DNA of 64,000 nt, taken from positions 62,001-126,000 of the forward strand of contig JAFGXV010000019.1 in assembly GCA_016936455.1 (NCBI GenBank), in the 5' to 3' direction. Of the stretch, positions 38,038-48,146 are shown in pieces; the first letter of the stretch is position 1; every line of letters starts with the position of its first letter. The translations under genes were made by a program, and so were the position numbers. This DNA comes from Desulfuromonadaceae bacterium. GTDB taxonomy: Bacteria; Desulfobacterota; Desulfuromonadia; Desulfuromonadales; Desulfuromonadaceae. The notes beneath the pieces were generated by a model. It did not search any database. It was not told the DNA's origin and worked only from the letters and a program-made list of their open reading frames with translations.

Positions 38038-41000
38038 CCCTCCCGTCGGCTGTGGAGGGTCGGTTGATGTGGGGATAATACGCGGCAAATTCAGCCGCCG
38101 TCAGCGGTTTGCTGAACAGGTAGCCTTGCAGCTCATCACAGCCTTCCTGGTGCAGAAAAGCCCGCTGGGCTTCCGTTTCGACCCCTTCAGCCGTGATGTT
38201 CAGATTCAGGCTGCGGCCGATGGCGATAATGGCGCGTACAATCTGTTCACCATCGCTGTTTTTTTCAATGTCCCAGACAAAGGAGCGATCAATTTTGAGT
38301 CGATGAATGGGAAGTTTTTTCAAATAGTTGAGCGATGAATGGCCGGTACCAAAATCGTCGACGGATAGCTCTACGCCGAGGCGGCGGATCTCATTCAGCA
38401 GTTCGATCGATGCTTCCGGCTGCTGCATGATGAAGCCTTCGGTGATTTCAAGCTCCAGACAGTGGCCGGGACAGCCGGACCGTTTCAAGACGTTTTCCAC
38501 CGTCTGAGCCAGCTGATTGAGCTGAATCTGGCGGCCTGAGAGGTTGACGGCCATCCGCCTGAGAGCGATCCCTTCATCCTGCCACTGGACAAACTGCCGG
38601 CAGGCCTGTTCCATCACCCACTCGCCAATTTCCAGAATCAGCCCGGTTTCCTCACTCAGGGGAATGAATCTGTCCGGCGCCACACTGCCCATTACCGGAT
38701 GGAACCAGCGCAGCAAGGCTTCTGCGGCAATGATGGTCTGACCGTCAACGTCGAGCTGCGGCTGGTAATAGACTTCCAGCTCATTCTGACGGATCGCATT
38801 GCGCAGGGCGGTTTCCATCTGCATGCGCTCAAGAGCTTGTTCCGCCAGTTCACTGCTATATCGACGATAGGTGTTCTTGCCGCTTTTTTGGGACTGATGC
38901 ATGGCCAGGTCGGCATTTTTCAGCAGAATCTGCTCGTCATTGGCGGAGGTCAGGTCGGCGATGCCGATGCTGGCGCTGATAAAGAGTTCGTATCCGTCAA
39001 AATGGAAGGGAGCGTCGAGCGTCTTCAGGATGCTCTGCACCCGGCCATCGATTTCGAAAGGGGCGAGGTTGAGAGCGAAGACAATGACGAATTCGTCGGC
39101 ATTGAGGTGAAACAGCTGACAGTGCTGTTGCTGACAGAGCTGATGCAGGCGCTCGGCGACCTCTTTGAGAACCAGGTCGCCGTAATGGTGTCCAAGGCTG
39201 TCGTTGATTTTTTTGAAGTTATCCAGATCCAGATACAGGATCGCCCCCTGTGACGGGTGTTGCCCGGCTGAGGTCATCATCTGCTGAAGACAGCTTTGCA
39301 ACTTGATACGGTTGGGCAGTCCGGTCAGGGGATGGTGGTGGGCCAGGTAGTCGAGTTTTTCCGCTGAGCGCCACATGGGCGTGACATCGGAGAAGACACC
39401 AACGTAGTTGACAACCTCCCCCTTGTCGACAACGGTGCTGATGGTCAGACGCTGGCGGTAGATTTCGCCATTTTTACGCCGATTCCACAGCTCGCCACTC
39501 CAGTGGCCGTTTTGTTGCAGTTCCTGCCACATCTGCTGGTAGAAGGCGAGGTTGTGTTGCCCGGATTTGAGCAGCGCCGGTGTCTGCCCGATTGCTTCTT
39601 CCTCGCTGTAGCCGGTGATAGTGGAGAAGGCTTCATTGACGGCCAGAATGCGATTCTTTTCATCGGTAATGGTGATGCCCTCTGTGGTGTTCTTGAAAAC
39701 CTTCTCGGCCAGACGCAGCTTGGCCTGTTGTTTATGCTGCTCTGTCACATCCTGGGCCACTACGGCGCAGCCGGTAATGATGCCCTCGTTGTCATAGACT
39801 GGGTAGATGGTGCGATCAAGAATGCGTCCATCATCTCGATAGCGCAGGGCTTTTTTAATTTCTCCGTCACGCATTACATCAAGGGCGGGACATTGCTCGC
39901 ATGGGTCCGTACAGTCCCAGAAGATGCTGTGACAGCTCTTGCCGAAGTAGTCGTTGTCATCGACGTGGTAGGCTTCGCGCGCAGCGCGGTTGAGCAGTTG
40001 AATGTTCAGCTGCTGGTCCAGCATGATCAGCACGTCACTCATGCTGTCGGTGATCTCGCGGAAGCGTGTTTCACTGCGCTGGAGCTGCTGGGAAAACTGC
40101 CGTCTCTCGGTGACATCTTCCAGGAACATGATCGTGCACAGATAGTTTTCTCCATTTTCCAGCACCGGAAAAGAGCGGACCCGGTAAATTCGATCACAGA
40201 TCTCCAGATCGTCAATATGAATCCGATGGTTTCTCTGTACGCTGTCAATAGCGAAGATGGGGGTTTCCTGGTGAGGAAAAAACTGCCAGTAGGGTTTTCC
40301 AACCACGTCACTCAGGTAGGCACCGGCTTCCCGCAGGTAGGCTCGGTTGGCCTTGATCAGGTTGCCTTGGCGGTCGTGAATCAGGGCGGGTGCTGCGATG
40401 GCATTAAAGGCGTTGTCCCAGAGAATTTCCGATTGGCGCAATTCACGGGTCTGGTCGGCCACGCGTTTTTCCAGCGAGAGATTCAGGGCTGTTATCTGCT
40501 CATTGGTCAGTTGCAGTTCCTCTTCGGCCTGCTCCAGCCGCGAAACCGTGTCTTCGAGGCAGCGATGGGAAAAACGGATCGAGCGGAAGATCAGGAAGAT
40601 GAGAATGAACACGGCAAAAATGGCGGTTCCGGCTTCGTAGCGCCGGTTGCGGAAGTTGCGGTATTTGGCGATAGACAGATCCTCACGCAACCGTTCCAGC
40701 TGCTGATTGGTTGTTAGCACGATGCGGTTGGCATTTTCCAGCAGGCGCTCGAAGTTCGCGGTGACTTTCTTTTCATGTTCCCGCAGCTCCAACGCGACTT
40801 GTTTTAGCCTGGCACTGCCGGGTTGCGGGCTGACTAGCAGCTGGTTGCGCAGTCTGGTTTTATCGATGGTCTCGCTGATGAGCTGCTGAACGCTCACCAG
40901 CTGTGGCCGCAGGGTCAGTACGTCGAGATGATACTCATTCGGATTGACGGGGCGATAGCTCAGGCTTAGCCGAGCCTGGTTCTGTTGGGGAAGATTGAGT

Positions 41001-41344
41001 GGCAGTTCGCGGATCAGGGTGCCGCCGTCGGCAATGATGGTGAGAATGTGGTTCAGCTGGTGGATGCGCTGGTAACTGCTGCGGATGATCAGACTCTGCC
41101 GGTCGTCGTTGGCTTCGACCAGCAATTGCAGAAAGTCGTTGTGCAGCCTTGAAAGTTCTTCAAGCAGCAGATCCCCCAATTCCCGCTTGGCCGACATGTT
41201 GAGAATCTGCTGGTTGGTCTCCAGCTCGTAGTCATACATCACCTGTCCCTGATAGAGGATCAGGCCGAACACCGAGGACACCACAAACAGGGTCGCCAGC
41301 AGGGGCAGATAACCCGATTTCATCAGTCTGCAGCGGCACGCCAT
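38021..41344 (-). CDS. membrane PAS-PAS-PAS-GGDEF-EAL protein, probable c-di-GMP phosphodiesterase with degenerate GGDEF
   Basis: HLNADEFVIVF in place of GGDEF; EALLRWFHP, LELEITEGF, DDFGTGHSSLNYLKKLPIHRLKIDRSFV intact. Confidence 0.92.
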   Translation of the reverse strand: MACRCRLMKSGYLPLLATLFVVSSVFGLILYQGQVMYDYELETNQQILNMSAKRELGDLLLEELSRLHNDFLQLLVEANDDRQSLIIRSSYQRIHQLNHILTIIADGGTLIRELPLNLPQQNQARLSLSYRPVNPNEYHLDVLTLRPQLVSVQQLISETIDKTRLRNQLLVSPQPGSARLKQVALELREHEKKVTANFERLLENANRIVLTTNQQLERLREDLSIAKYRNFRNRRYEAGTAIFAVFILIFLIFRSIRFSHRCLEDTVSRLEQAEEELQLTNEQITALNLSLEKRVADQTRELRQSEILWDNAFNAIAAPALIHDRQGNLIKANRAYLREAGAYLSDVVGKPYWQFFPHQETPIFAIDSVQRNHRIHIDDLEICDRIYRVRSFPVLENGENYLCTIMFLEDVTERRQFSQQLQRSETRFREITDSMSDVLIMLDQQLNIQLLNRAAREAYHVDDNDYFGKSCHSIFWDCTDPCEQCPALDVMRDGEIKKALRYRDDGRILDRTIYPVYDNEGIITGCAVVAQDVTEQHKQQAKLRLAEKVFKNTTEGITITDEKNRILAVNEAFSTITGYSEEEAIGQTPALLKSGQHNLAFYQQMWQELQQNGHWSGELWNRRKNGEIYRQRLTISTVVDKGEVVNYVGVFSDVTPMWRSAEKLDYLAHHHPLTGLPNRIKLQSCLQQMMTSAGQHPSQGAILYLDLDNFKKINDSLGHHYGDLVLKEVAERLHQLCQQQHCQLFHLNADEFVIVFALNLAPFEIDGRVQSILKTLDAPFHFDGYELFISASIGIADLTSANDEQILLKNADLAMHQSQKSGKNTYRRYSSELAEQALERMQMETALRNAIRQNELEVYYQPQLDVDGQTIIAAEALLRWFHPVMGSVAPDRFIPLSEETGLILEIGEWVMEQACRQFVQWQDEGIALRRMAVNLSGRQIQLNQLAQTVENVLKRSGCPGHCLELEITEGFIMQQPEASIELLNEIRRLGVELSVDDFGTGHSSLNYLKKLPIHRLKIDRSFVWDIEKNSDGEQIVRAIIAIGRSLNLNITAEGVETEAQRAFLHQEGCDELQGYLFSKPLTAAEFAAYYPHINRPSTADGRGELEF

Positions 41345-41347
41345 CGG

Positions 41348-42124
41348 CTAGTCTCCAAAGCCGTAGCTGGCAAGGATGGACCGGCCGACATCACAAGTGA
41401 TCCAGTCAAGAAATTTATCGGCCAGCTCGGGTTGCCGCGCCGTGGTCAGCACGGCCATGATCAGAGGGTGGCTGTGGCGCAGTGGTTTGGGCAGAGCGAT
41501 CAGGTCGACGGCCTCGCGGTTTTCGGGACTGGTTAGGGCGGATGCGGTCCAGTTGAGGGCGAGATCGGCCTTTCCACTGCGCAGAAGTTCAAGGATATCT
41601 TTGGAGTCCGTGGCCAGAAAAGTCGCGTGGTTGATCGCTACATCGTAGAGACCCTGTTGGGTCAGTATCTCCCGGGTTTCCTTGCCGATAGAGCTGCTCT
41701 CGGCTATGCCGAGAACGGTCCGGTAGCGGCCGCTGACAAACTGTGTCAGATCTGGTGTGAGATTGAGGGGGTTGCCCTTGGCCACCAGCAGTACCGCACG
41801 ATTATAGCCGATAATTTTGGTCTGGTCAACCAGACCCTCCTGGCGGCAGGCCTCAACATACTGCTCGCTCCCCGGCAGAAAGAGATCCCCGACACGATTG
41901 ATGCGAATACTCAGCAGCAGGTTGCCCGAACCTTCCGAGAGGATTTTGATAACGCAGTCTTCCTTTTTTTCAAACTCATCCGCCACAGAACGCACCGCTC
42001 CCGCCATGGTGGTTCCACAGTAGATCAGAAGTTCCTTTTGAGCGGTCTGCTCCGGTTGCTCGCTGCAGCTGACAAGCAAAAAAGTACTCACAACGGTAAA
42101 GAAAAAAACTGAGGCAATGCGCAT
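41348..42124 (-). CDS. lipoprotein substrate-binding protein, ModA/extracellular-binding type
   Basis: Lipobox-like LLVSCSEQ; LLIYCGTTMAGAVRSVADEFEKK ... GSGNLLLSI. Confidence 0.88.
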   Translation of the reverse strand: MRIASVFFFTVVSTFLLVSCSEQPEQTAQKELLIYCGTTMAGAVRSVADEFEKKEDCVIKILSEGSGNLLLSIRINRVGDLFLPGSEQYVEACRQEGLVDQTKIIGYNRAVLLVAKGNPLNLTPDLTQFVSGRYRTVLGIAESSSIGKETREILTQQGLYDVAINHATFLATDSKDILELLRSGKADLALNWTASALTSPENREAVDLIALPKPLRHSHPLIMAVLTTARQPELADKFLDWITCDVGRSILASYGFGD

Positions 42125-42191
42125 CGTCGTCTTATGTCATGTGTTTTCTTGCCAATGAAAAGGATGAAAAGATGCTGATGTCCCCTGCGTC

Positions 42192-43931
42192 TCAGCCGCG
42201 CTCATGCCAGCCGATCTGCTTCTTTTTCCCAGGGTTGGTTCTGGCGTGGCGGGCATCAGCACAGTCGTTTTTCAGCTTGAAACGCAGCAGCATCGCCAGC
42301 AGCCGCTCGGCCTGGCTGGCCAGCTCTTCGGCCGAGGCAGCCCCCTGTTCCGCATTGGCCGTATTCTGCTGGGTGACATCATCGATCTGGCCAATGCCGA
42401 TGTTGATCTGGGAGATGCCCACCGACTGCTCATTGCTGGCGGCCGAGATTTCGGCAATCAGATCGGAAACCTTGCCCGAGCGGCCGACGATTTCACCCAG
42501 GGCCGCGGCTGTCTGTTTGGCAATTTCGGCACCGTTCTGGGCTTTGGCCACAGAGCCTTCGATGAGCTCGGCGGTTTCACTGGCCGCTTTGGCACTGCGG
42601 GCCGCCAGGTTGCGCACTTCCTCGGCGACGACGGCAAAACCCTTGCCGTGCTGACCGGCGCGCGCGGCTTCAACGGCGGCGTTAAGGGCCAGCAGGTTGG
42701 TCTGGAACGCGATTTCATCAATGACCTTGATGATCTTCGAGATGTTCTGCCCGGCTTCATTGATTTCCGCCATGGCGACAACCATCTGTTCCATGGAGTG
42801 GTTGCCGCGATTCGCCGCCTGGCTGGCTTCATTCGACAGGGCCGCGGCCTGACGTGCATTGTCGGCGTTGTGTTCGGTCTGCGACGCCAGCTGGTTGATG
42901 GATGCGGCAATTTCCTGCAGCGAACTGGCCGATTCCGTTGCTCCCTGCGACAGGGACTGGCTGCCATCGGCAATCTGGGTCGCCCCGGCGTCGATCTGCT
43001 GACCAAGTTGCTGGATGTCGCACATCATGCGGTTGAGATCACCCTCCATGGTGCGCAGGGCGCCACGGATGACATCCTGCTCATCCTTCTGGTGAATGTC
43101 AAATGTGAGGTCTCCCTGAGCCAGCTTCTGCAGGCTGTCAACAATTTCATGCTCAAGGCTGTCGGCAAAGTCATCCAGGGTTGCGGCCATTTTGCCGATT
43201 TCATCCCTGCGGTTGAGCTGCAGCCGTCGTCCGATGTGGCCGAGCGACATTTCCTGCAGCATGTCGACCACTTGAGAAATGGGCCGCGACAGGCCGTGGG
43301 CAAACCAGATGACCACCAGAGTTGAGGCCAGAATGGTGAAGGCGATGATTCCGGCTGCGCCGTAGAGCATGACACGGCTTTCTGCGGCCACATCGTCGGT
43401 GTAGAGGCCACTGCCGATGATCCAGTTCCATTGGGGAACGCGCTTGACGTAGGAGATTTTGTCCACGGGTTTCTGGCTGCCGGGCTTGCTCCACTGATAG
43501 TGAACAAATCCACCCTCCGTGCCGCGGGTGACCTTGACCATCTCAATGAACAGCTTGGTACCGTTGGGGTCGGCGACATCGCTGATGTCCTTGCCGTCCA
43601 GGGCCGGCTTGAAAGGATGCATGATCATGCGCGGCGTGGTGTCGTTGATCCAGAAATACTCCTCACCCCCGTAGCGCAGCGCTTTGACAGCTTCGATGGC
43701 GAGCTGCTGGGCCTGTTGGTTGCTGATCTGGCCCGAACTGGCTTGATCCGCAAAGTGTGAAACCATGCTCCACGCGGTTTCAACCTGGGATTTCACCATG
43801 GCGTAGCGCTCTTTGTACAGATTTTCACTGGCTTTCCAGTAGAGTCCGCCAAAGACCAGACACATCAACGGCACGGCCAGAGCAAAAAGCGCGTAGACCT
43901 TGTTGGCAATTTTCAGATCTTTAAAACTCAT
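42192..43931 (-). CDS. methyl-accepting chemotaxis protein with Cache-type sensor
   Basis: [27 protein letters not shown] sensor; [47 protein letters not shown]. Confidence 0.96.
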   Translation of the reverse strand: MSFKDLKIANKVYALFALAVPLMCLVFGGLYWKASENLYKERYAMVKSQVETAWSMVSHFADQASSGQISNQQAQQLAIEAVKALRYGGEEYFWINDTTPRMIMHPFKPALDGKDISDVADPNGTKLFIEMVKVTRGTEGGFVHYQWSKPGSQKPVDKISYVKRVPQWNWIIGSGLYTDDVAAESRVMLYGAAGIIAFTILASTLVVIWFAHGLSRPISQVVDMLQEMSLGHIGRRLQLNRRDEIGKMAATLDDFADSLEHEIVDSLQKLAQGDLTFDIHQKDEQDVIRGALRTMEGDLNRMMCDIQQLGQQIDAGATQIADGSQSLSQGATESASSLQEIAASINQLASQTEHNADNARQAAALSNEASQAANRGNHSMEQMVVAMAEINEAGQNISKIIKVIDEIAFQTNLLALNAAVEAARAGQHGKGFAVVAEEVRNLAARSAKAASETAELIEGSVAKAQNGAEIAKQTAAALGEIVGRSGKVSDLIAEISAASNEQSVGISQINIGIGQIDDVTQQNTANAEQGAASAEELASQAERLLAMLLRFKLKNDCADARHARTNPGKKKQIGWHERG

Positions 43932-44151
43932 AACGTCTCCGATAGCGCAAAATTTGAAATATATGGTTATATGTATAAGGTAAATTACTATACCAAAACA
44001 GGTGGTTAATGCAATAGGTTGTAAGTATTAAAGTTGTTAGGGGGGTGCCAGGCTCATGTGAGGAAGATCGGAGCATTAGACATTAACGGACGTCTCTTTG
44101 GGGGAGAATAAATCGGCCCGCGCGGGCAAGAGGTGTCTGTGTGAAGCCGCT

Positions 44152-44192
44152 AAAGTAAAGCCCGCCTTGTTTGCTCAGGCGGGCTTTACTTT
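44152..44192 (-). terminator. terminator downstream of glmS
   Basis: AAAGTAAAGCCCGCC-TTGTTTGCTCA-GGCGGGCTTTACTTT hairpin. Confidence 0.85.
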
Positions 44193-44235
44193 GATGGCAC
44201 GTTCGGAAGGTTTTTGCAAAATGTTCGCGAGGTGA

Positions 44236-46065
44236 TTATTCTACCGTGACCGACTTGGCCAGATTGCGTGGTTGATCGACATCGGTGCCCTTCATGACCG
44301 CGATATGATAAGCCAGCAACTGCAGGGGGATGCTGGTCAAGATCGGCATCAGGTCATCGTGAATAGACGGAATGGGGAACAGTTCTTCGCAGGACTCCTG
44401 CTGTTGGGTTGTGTCCGCATCGCTGACCAGCAGGATTTTACCGCCGCGCGACTTGACCTCTTCAAGGTTGGAAATGACCTTTTCATAGGTCTCATTTTTC
44501 GGCGCGATGATGACGACGGGCAGTTCTTCGTCGATGAGCGCGATGGGACCGTGCTTCATCTCGCCGGCGGGATAACCTTCGGCGTGGATGTAGGAGATTT
44601 CTTTGAGTTTCAGGGCCCCTTCCAGGGCGATGGGGTACTGGTTGCCACGGCCGAGGTAGAGAAAATCGCGGCAGTGGATATAGGGCCGCACGCGCTGCTC
44701 GATCTCTTCATTGAGTTCGAGGCAATTTTCAACCTTGCGCGGCAGGGTCAAGAGCTCGCGGATCAGCTCGCAGATGGCCTTCTGGTCGAGGGTTTCTCTT
44801 ACCCGTGCCAGGTGCAGGCTGAACAGAACCAGGGCTACCAGCTGGGTGGTAAAGGCCTTGGTCGAGGCAACGCCGATCTCGGGTCCGGCATGGGTGTAGA
44901 TGACGCCGTCGCTCTCGCGGGCAATGGACGATTCGACCACGTTGCAGATGGCCAGGGTTTTTCCCTGGCGCCCCCTGGCTTCGCGCAGGGCGGCCAGGGT
45001 GTCGGCGGTTTCGCCGCTCTGGCTGATCAGCAGGGTCAGGGTGCGGTCATTGACCAGGGGCTGGCGATAACGGAACTCGCTGGCGATGTCGACCTCGACG
45101 GGGATGCGGGCATGTTTTTCGATGAGGAATTTCCCGACCAGGGCCGCGTGCCAGGAGGTACCGCAGGCGACGAGATAGATGCGTTCAATGGCTTTAAGCG
45201 CGTCGTCCGTCAGGTTGAGACCATCGAGCAGGATGCCGTCCTTGTTGTCACAGATGCGCCCGGCCAGGGTGTCGCTGATGGCGCGGGGTTGCTCGTGGAT
45301 TTCCTTGAGCATGAAATGGCGGAAGCCGCCCTTTTCAGCCATCAACGGATTCCAGGTGATGGTCTTGGTGGATTTTTCGACCAGCCGTCCGTCCAGGGTG
45401 GAAACCTGCATGCCCTGGCGACTGAAGACCGCCAGCTCGCCGTCTTCGAGAAAAATCATTTCCCGGGTGTGGGACAGCATGGCTGGAATGTCGGAGGCAA
45501 CGAAATACTCGCCCTGCCCTTGCCCGATCACTAGCGGCGAGCCGCATTTGGCGGCAATCAGGGTGTCGGGGCAGTCTTCGCAGATGACGGCAATGGCATA
45601 AGCGCCGCGCAGCTGGTGCAGGGCCTGGCGCACGGCCTGTTCGAACGCCGCGCCTTCCTTGACCTGCTGTTCGATGAGGTGAGCAATGATTTCACTGTCG
45701 GTCTGGGAACGAAAGTTGTGGCCCTGCTGTTGCAGCTGCTGTTTCAGGGCCAGATAGTTTTCAATAATGCCGTTGTGCACCACGACAAACGATCCGGCTT
45801 TGTGGGGGTGGGCATTGGCCTGTGAGGGTTTGCCGTGGGTGGCCCAGCGGGTGTGGCCGATGGCAAGGCTGCCGTGCAGGGGCTGTTTTCTGAGTTCCTG
45901 TTCAAGGTTGATCAGCTTGCTTTCGGCCCGCACTGTAACCAGCTGGCCCTGTTCGAGACTGGCAATGCCGGCGGAGTCGTAGCCGCGGTACTCGAGGCGT
46001 CGCAAGCCGTCGAGAACGATGTCCACCGCGCGCTGTTCACCGATATAGCCAACGATTCCGCACAT
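44236..46065 (-). CDS. glmS: glutamine-fructose-6-phosphate aminotransferase (isomerizing)
   Basis: [35 protein letters not shown]; ends NLAKSVTVE. Confidence 0.99.
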   Translation of the reverse strand: MCGIVGYIGEQRAVDIVLDGLRRLEYRGYDSAGIASLEQGQLVTVRAESKLINLEQELRKQPLHGSLAIGHTRWATHGKPSQANAHPHKAGSFVVVHNGIIENYLALKQQLQQQGHNFRSQTDSEIIAHLIEQQVKEGAAFEQAVRQALHQLRGAYAIAVICEDCPDTLIAAKCGSPLVIGQGQGEYFVASDIPAMLSHTREMIFLEDGELAVFSRQGMQVSTLDGRLVEKSTKTITWNPLMAEKGGFRHFMLKEIHEQPRAISDTLAGRICDNKDGILLDGLNLTDDALKAIERIYLVACGTSWHAALVGKFLIEKHARIPVEVDIASEFRYRQPLVNDRTLTLLISQSGETADTLAALREARGRQGKTLAICNVVESSIARESDGVIYTHAGPEIGVASTKAFTTQLVALVLFSLHLARVRETLDQKAICELIRELLTLPRKVENCLELNEEIEQRVRPYIHCRDFLYLGRGNQYPIALEGALKLKEISYIHAEGYPAGEMKHGPIALIDEELPVVIIAPKNETYEKVISNLEEVKSRGGKILLVSDADTTQQQESCEELFPIPSIHDDLMPILTSIPLQLLAYHIAVMKGTDVDQPRNLAKSVTVE

Positions 46066-46096
46066 GATTTATCCTTTTAATAAATGGTGTCAGGGG

Positions 46097-47476
46097 TTAT
46101 TTTTTCTTGCGGTTTTTGCACCAGCCTTCGATGACTTTCTGCGGGGTGCGCGCCAGGGCCAGGGCGTCGGCCGGGACATCTTTGGTAATGGTGGAGCCGG
46201 CGCCGATGAGGCTGTTGCGGCCAATGGTAACGGGTGCGACGAATTGGGTGTCACTGCCGACAAAGACACCGTCCTCGATAACCGTTTTATGCTTGTTGAC
46301 GCCGTCGTAGTTGCAGGTGATGGTGCCGCAGCCGATGTTGATGTCGCATCCCAGTTCGGCATCGCCGATATAAGACAGATGGCTGGCCTGGGAACGCAGG
46401 CCGATGACGGCTTTCTTGGTTTCGACGAAGTTGCCGATCTTGTTGTGCCCGGCGAGTTGTGTGCCGGGGCGCAGGTGGGCCATGGGGCCGACCGTGACCT
46501 TCTCGCCCAGCGTGGATTCTTCCAGCGCGCTGCCGGCTTTGATATGGCAGTGATCGCCGACTTCACAGTCGAGGAGCACCGCACCTGTTTCAATACGGCA
46601 GTGACGGCCAATGCGGGTGGTGCCGCGCAGGTGGACACCGGGCTGTAGGCAGCTGTCTGCGCCGATCACGACATCGATATCGATGTAGGTGGTCAGCGGG
46701 TCCTCGAGGGTCACGCCGGCAAGCATGTGGGCGCGGTTGATGCGCGTGCGCAGAATGCGGGCGGCCTCGGCGAGCTGCAGCCGGTCGTTGATACCCATGC
46801 TCTCTTCGATATTCTCAAGGCTGGCGGTGGCGACCGGTTCGCCCTGGCCACGGGCCAGGGTGATAATGTCGGTGAGGTAGTATTCGCCCTGGGCGTTGTG
46901 GTTGTCGAGCTGGGCGAGTAACTCAAAGCAGCGTGGCGCTTCAAGGGCGTAGATGCCGGTGTTGATCTCGTTGATGGCTCGTTGCTCTGGTGTGGCGTCC
47001 TTGTGTTCGACGATGCGGGCAATGGTCCCGTTGTCGCGTACGATGCGACCGTAGCCAGTGGCATCGCCAACGATGGCCGTCAGCACCGTGACCGTGGCCC
47101 GGGCTTTACGGTGATCCGCCAGCAGCTGTTCCAAAGTTTGCCGTCGGAGTAGCGGCACATCGCCGCACAGCAGCAGTATGGTGCCCTGAAAGCCCGAGAG
47201 CTGGGTCGCGGCAATCTGCACGGCATGGCCGGTGCCCAGTTGTTGTTTCTGGATGGCAAACACGACATCGTCACGGGTGAATTGTTCACGGACCTGCTCG
47301 GCCCCGTGGCCGATGACCAGGACGTTTTTTTCACTGCCGAGTTCACGGGCCAGCTGCAGCGGATAGGCGACAAGGGGGCGCCCGGCCAGCGGGTGCAGCA
47401 CCTTGGGTCGTTCCGATTTCATCCGGGTGCCTTTGCCGGCGGCCAGAATAACGGTGGCCAGGGGGTGGTTCTCCAT
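46097..47476 (-). CDS. glmU: bifunctional GlcNAc-1-P uridyltransferase / GlcN-1-P acetyltransferase
   Basis: VILAAGKGTRMKSERPKVLHPLAGRP; hexapeptide-repeat C-terminus. Confidence 0.98.
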   Translation of the reverse strand: MENHPLATVILAAGKGTRMKSERPKVLHPLAGRPLVAYPLQLARELGSEKNVLVIGHGAEQVREQFTRDDVVFAIQKQQLGTGHAVQIAATQLSGFQGTILLLCGDVPLLRRQTLEQLLADHRKARATVTVLTAIVGDATGYGRIVRDNGTIARIVEHKDATPEQRAINEINTGIYALEAPRCFELLAQLDNHNAQGEYYLTDIITLARGQGEPVATASLENIEESMGINDRLQLAEAARILRTRINRAHMLAGVTLEDPLTTYIDIDVVIGADSCLQPGVHLRGTTRIGRHCRIETGAVLLDCEVGDHCHIKAGSALEESTLGEKVTVGPMAHLRPGTQLAGHNKIGNFVETKKAVIGLRSQASHLSYIGDAELGCDINIGCGTITCNYDGVNKHKTVIEDGVFVGSDTQFVAPVTIGRNSLIGAGSTITKDVPADALALARTPQKVIEGWCKNRKKK

Positions 47477-47583
47477 CGATAATCCTCTTAAAATGTGTTA
47501 AACTCGCAAGTTCTAGCGAAAAGAAGCATCATCGTCAAGCCTTAACCCGGCCATGACGGCACAACCAGCCCACAGAGCATAGC

Positions 47584-48123
47584 ATGGATGAGCGCCGGCA
47601 GCTGATAGAAAACTTGAATGTTCTGGAGCAGAAACTCAAGGACCTCTGCATCCTGTACGAGCAGTATTTTGCCGGTGTCGAGCGCCGGGCGCCCATGCGC
47701 GAGCGTGATGATCTGGAGCGGTTGCTCCGGCGTGCGGGCCAGCGCAATATTATCCAGACGGAGCTGCGCTACCGGCTGCAGAACCTTTCCAGCCGATTTT
47801 ACAGCTACATGGGGATGTGGGAGCGCGTTCAGCGCGAGATCGATGAAGGCCGTTATCACCGCCACGTGGTGAAACCATCTGTCAAAGCACCTCAACCCGC
47901 TGCGCCCGTTCAACAGAATGAAACGGATCTGTACTGGGAGTATCTGTCGGTGTGCAAGGAGAGCTCATTGCCGGCCACCATTGCGGGGGTCGACGATTTC
48001 AAGGCCTATCTAGATCGTCAGCGTCGGGTGATCCATGATAAGTACGGCGACGTCGACTGTTCATTCCGCGTCGTCAATGAAGATGGCAAACCGAAAATCA
48101 AAGTCAGTCTGAAGCGCAGCTGA
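47584..48123 (+). CDS. conserved hypothetical protein
   Basis: 179-aa ORF with coiled-coil-rich N-terminus, codirectional with and 23 nt upstream of the radical SAM gene. Confidence 0.75.
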   Translation: MDERRQLIENLNVLEQKLKDLCILYEQYFAGVERRAPMRERDDLERLLRRAGQRNIIQTELRYRLQNLSSRFYSYMGMWERVQREIDEGRYHRHVVKPSVKAPQPAAPVQQNETDLYWEYLSVCKESSLPATIAGVDDFKAYLDRQRRVIHDKYGDVDCSFRVVNEDGKPKIKVSLKRS

Positions 48124-48146
48124 TTTCCTCAGCGCCCACTGAGCCG

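Noticed and set aside
44194-44221. TGGCACG...TTTTTGCA resembling a sigma-54 promoter near the glmS terminator
   Set aside because: Spacing between the GG and GC elements is about 8 nt too long, and no suitably placed downstream gene.
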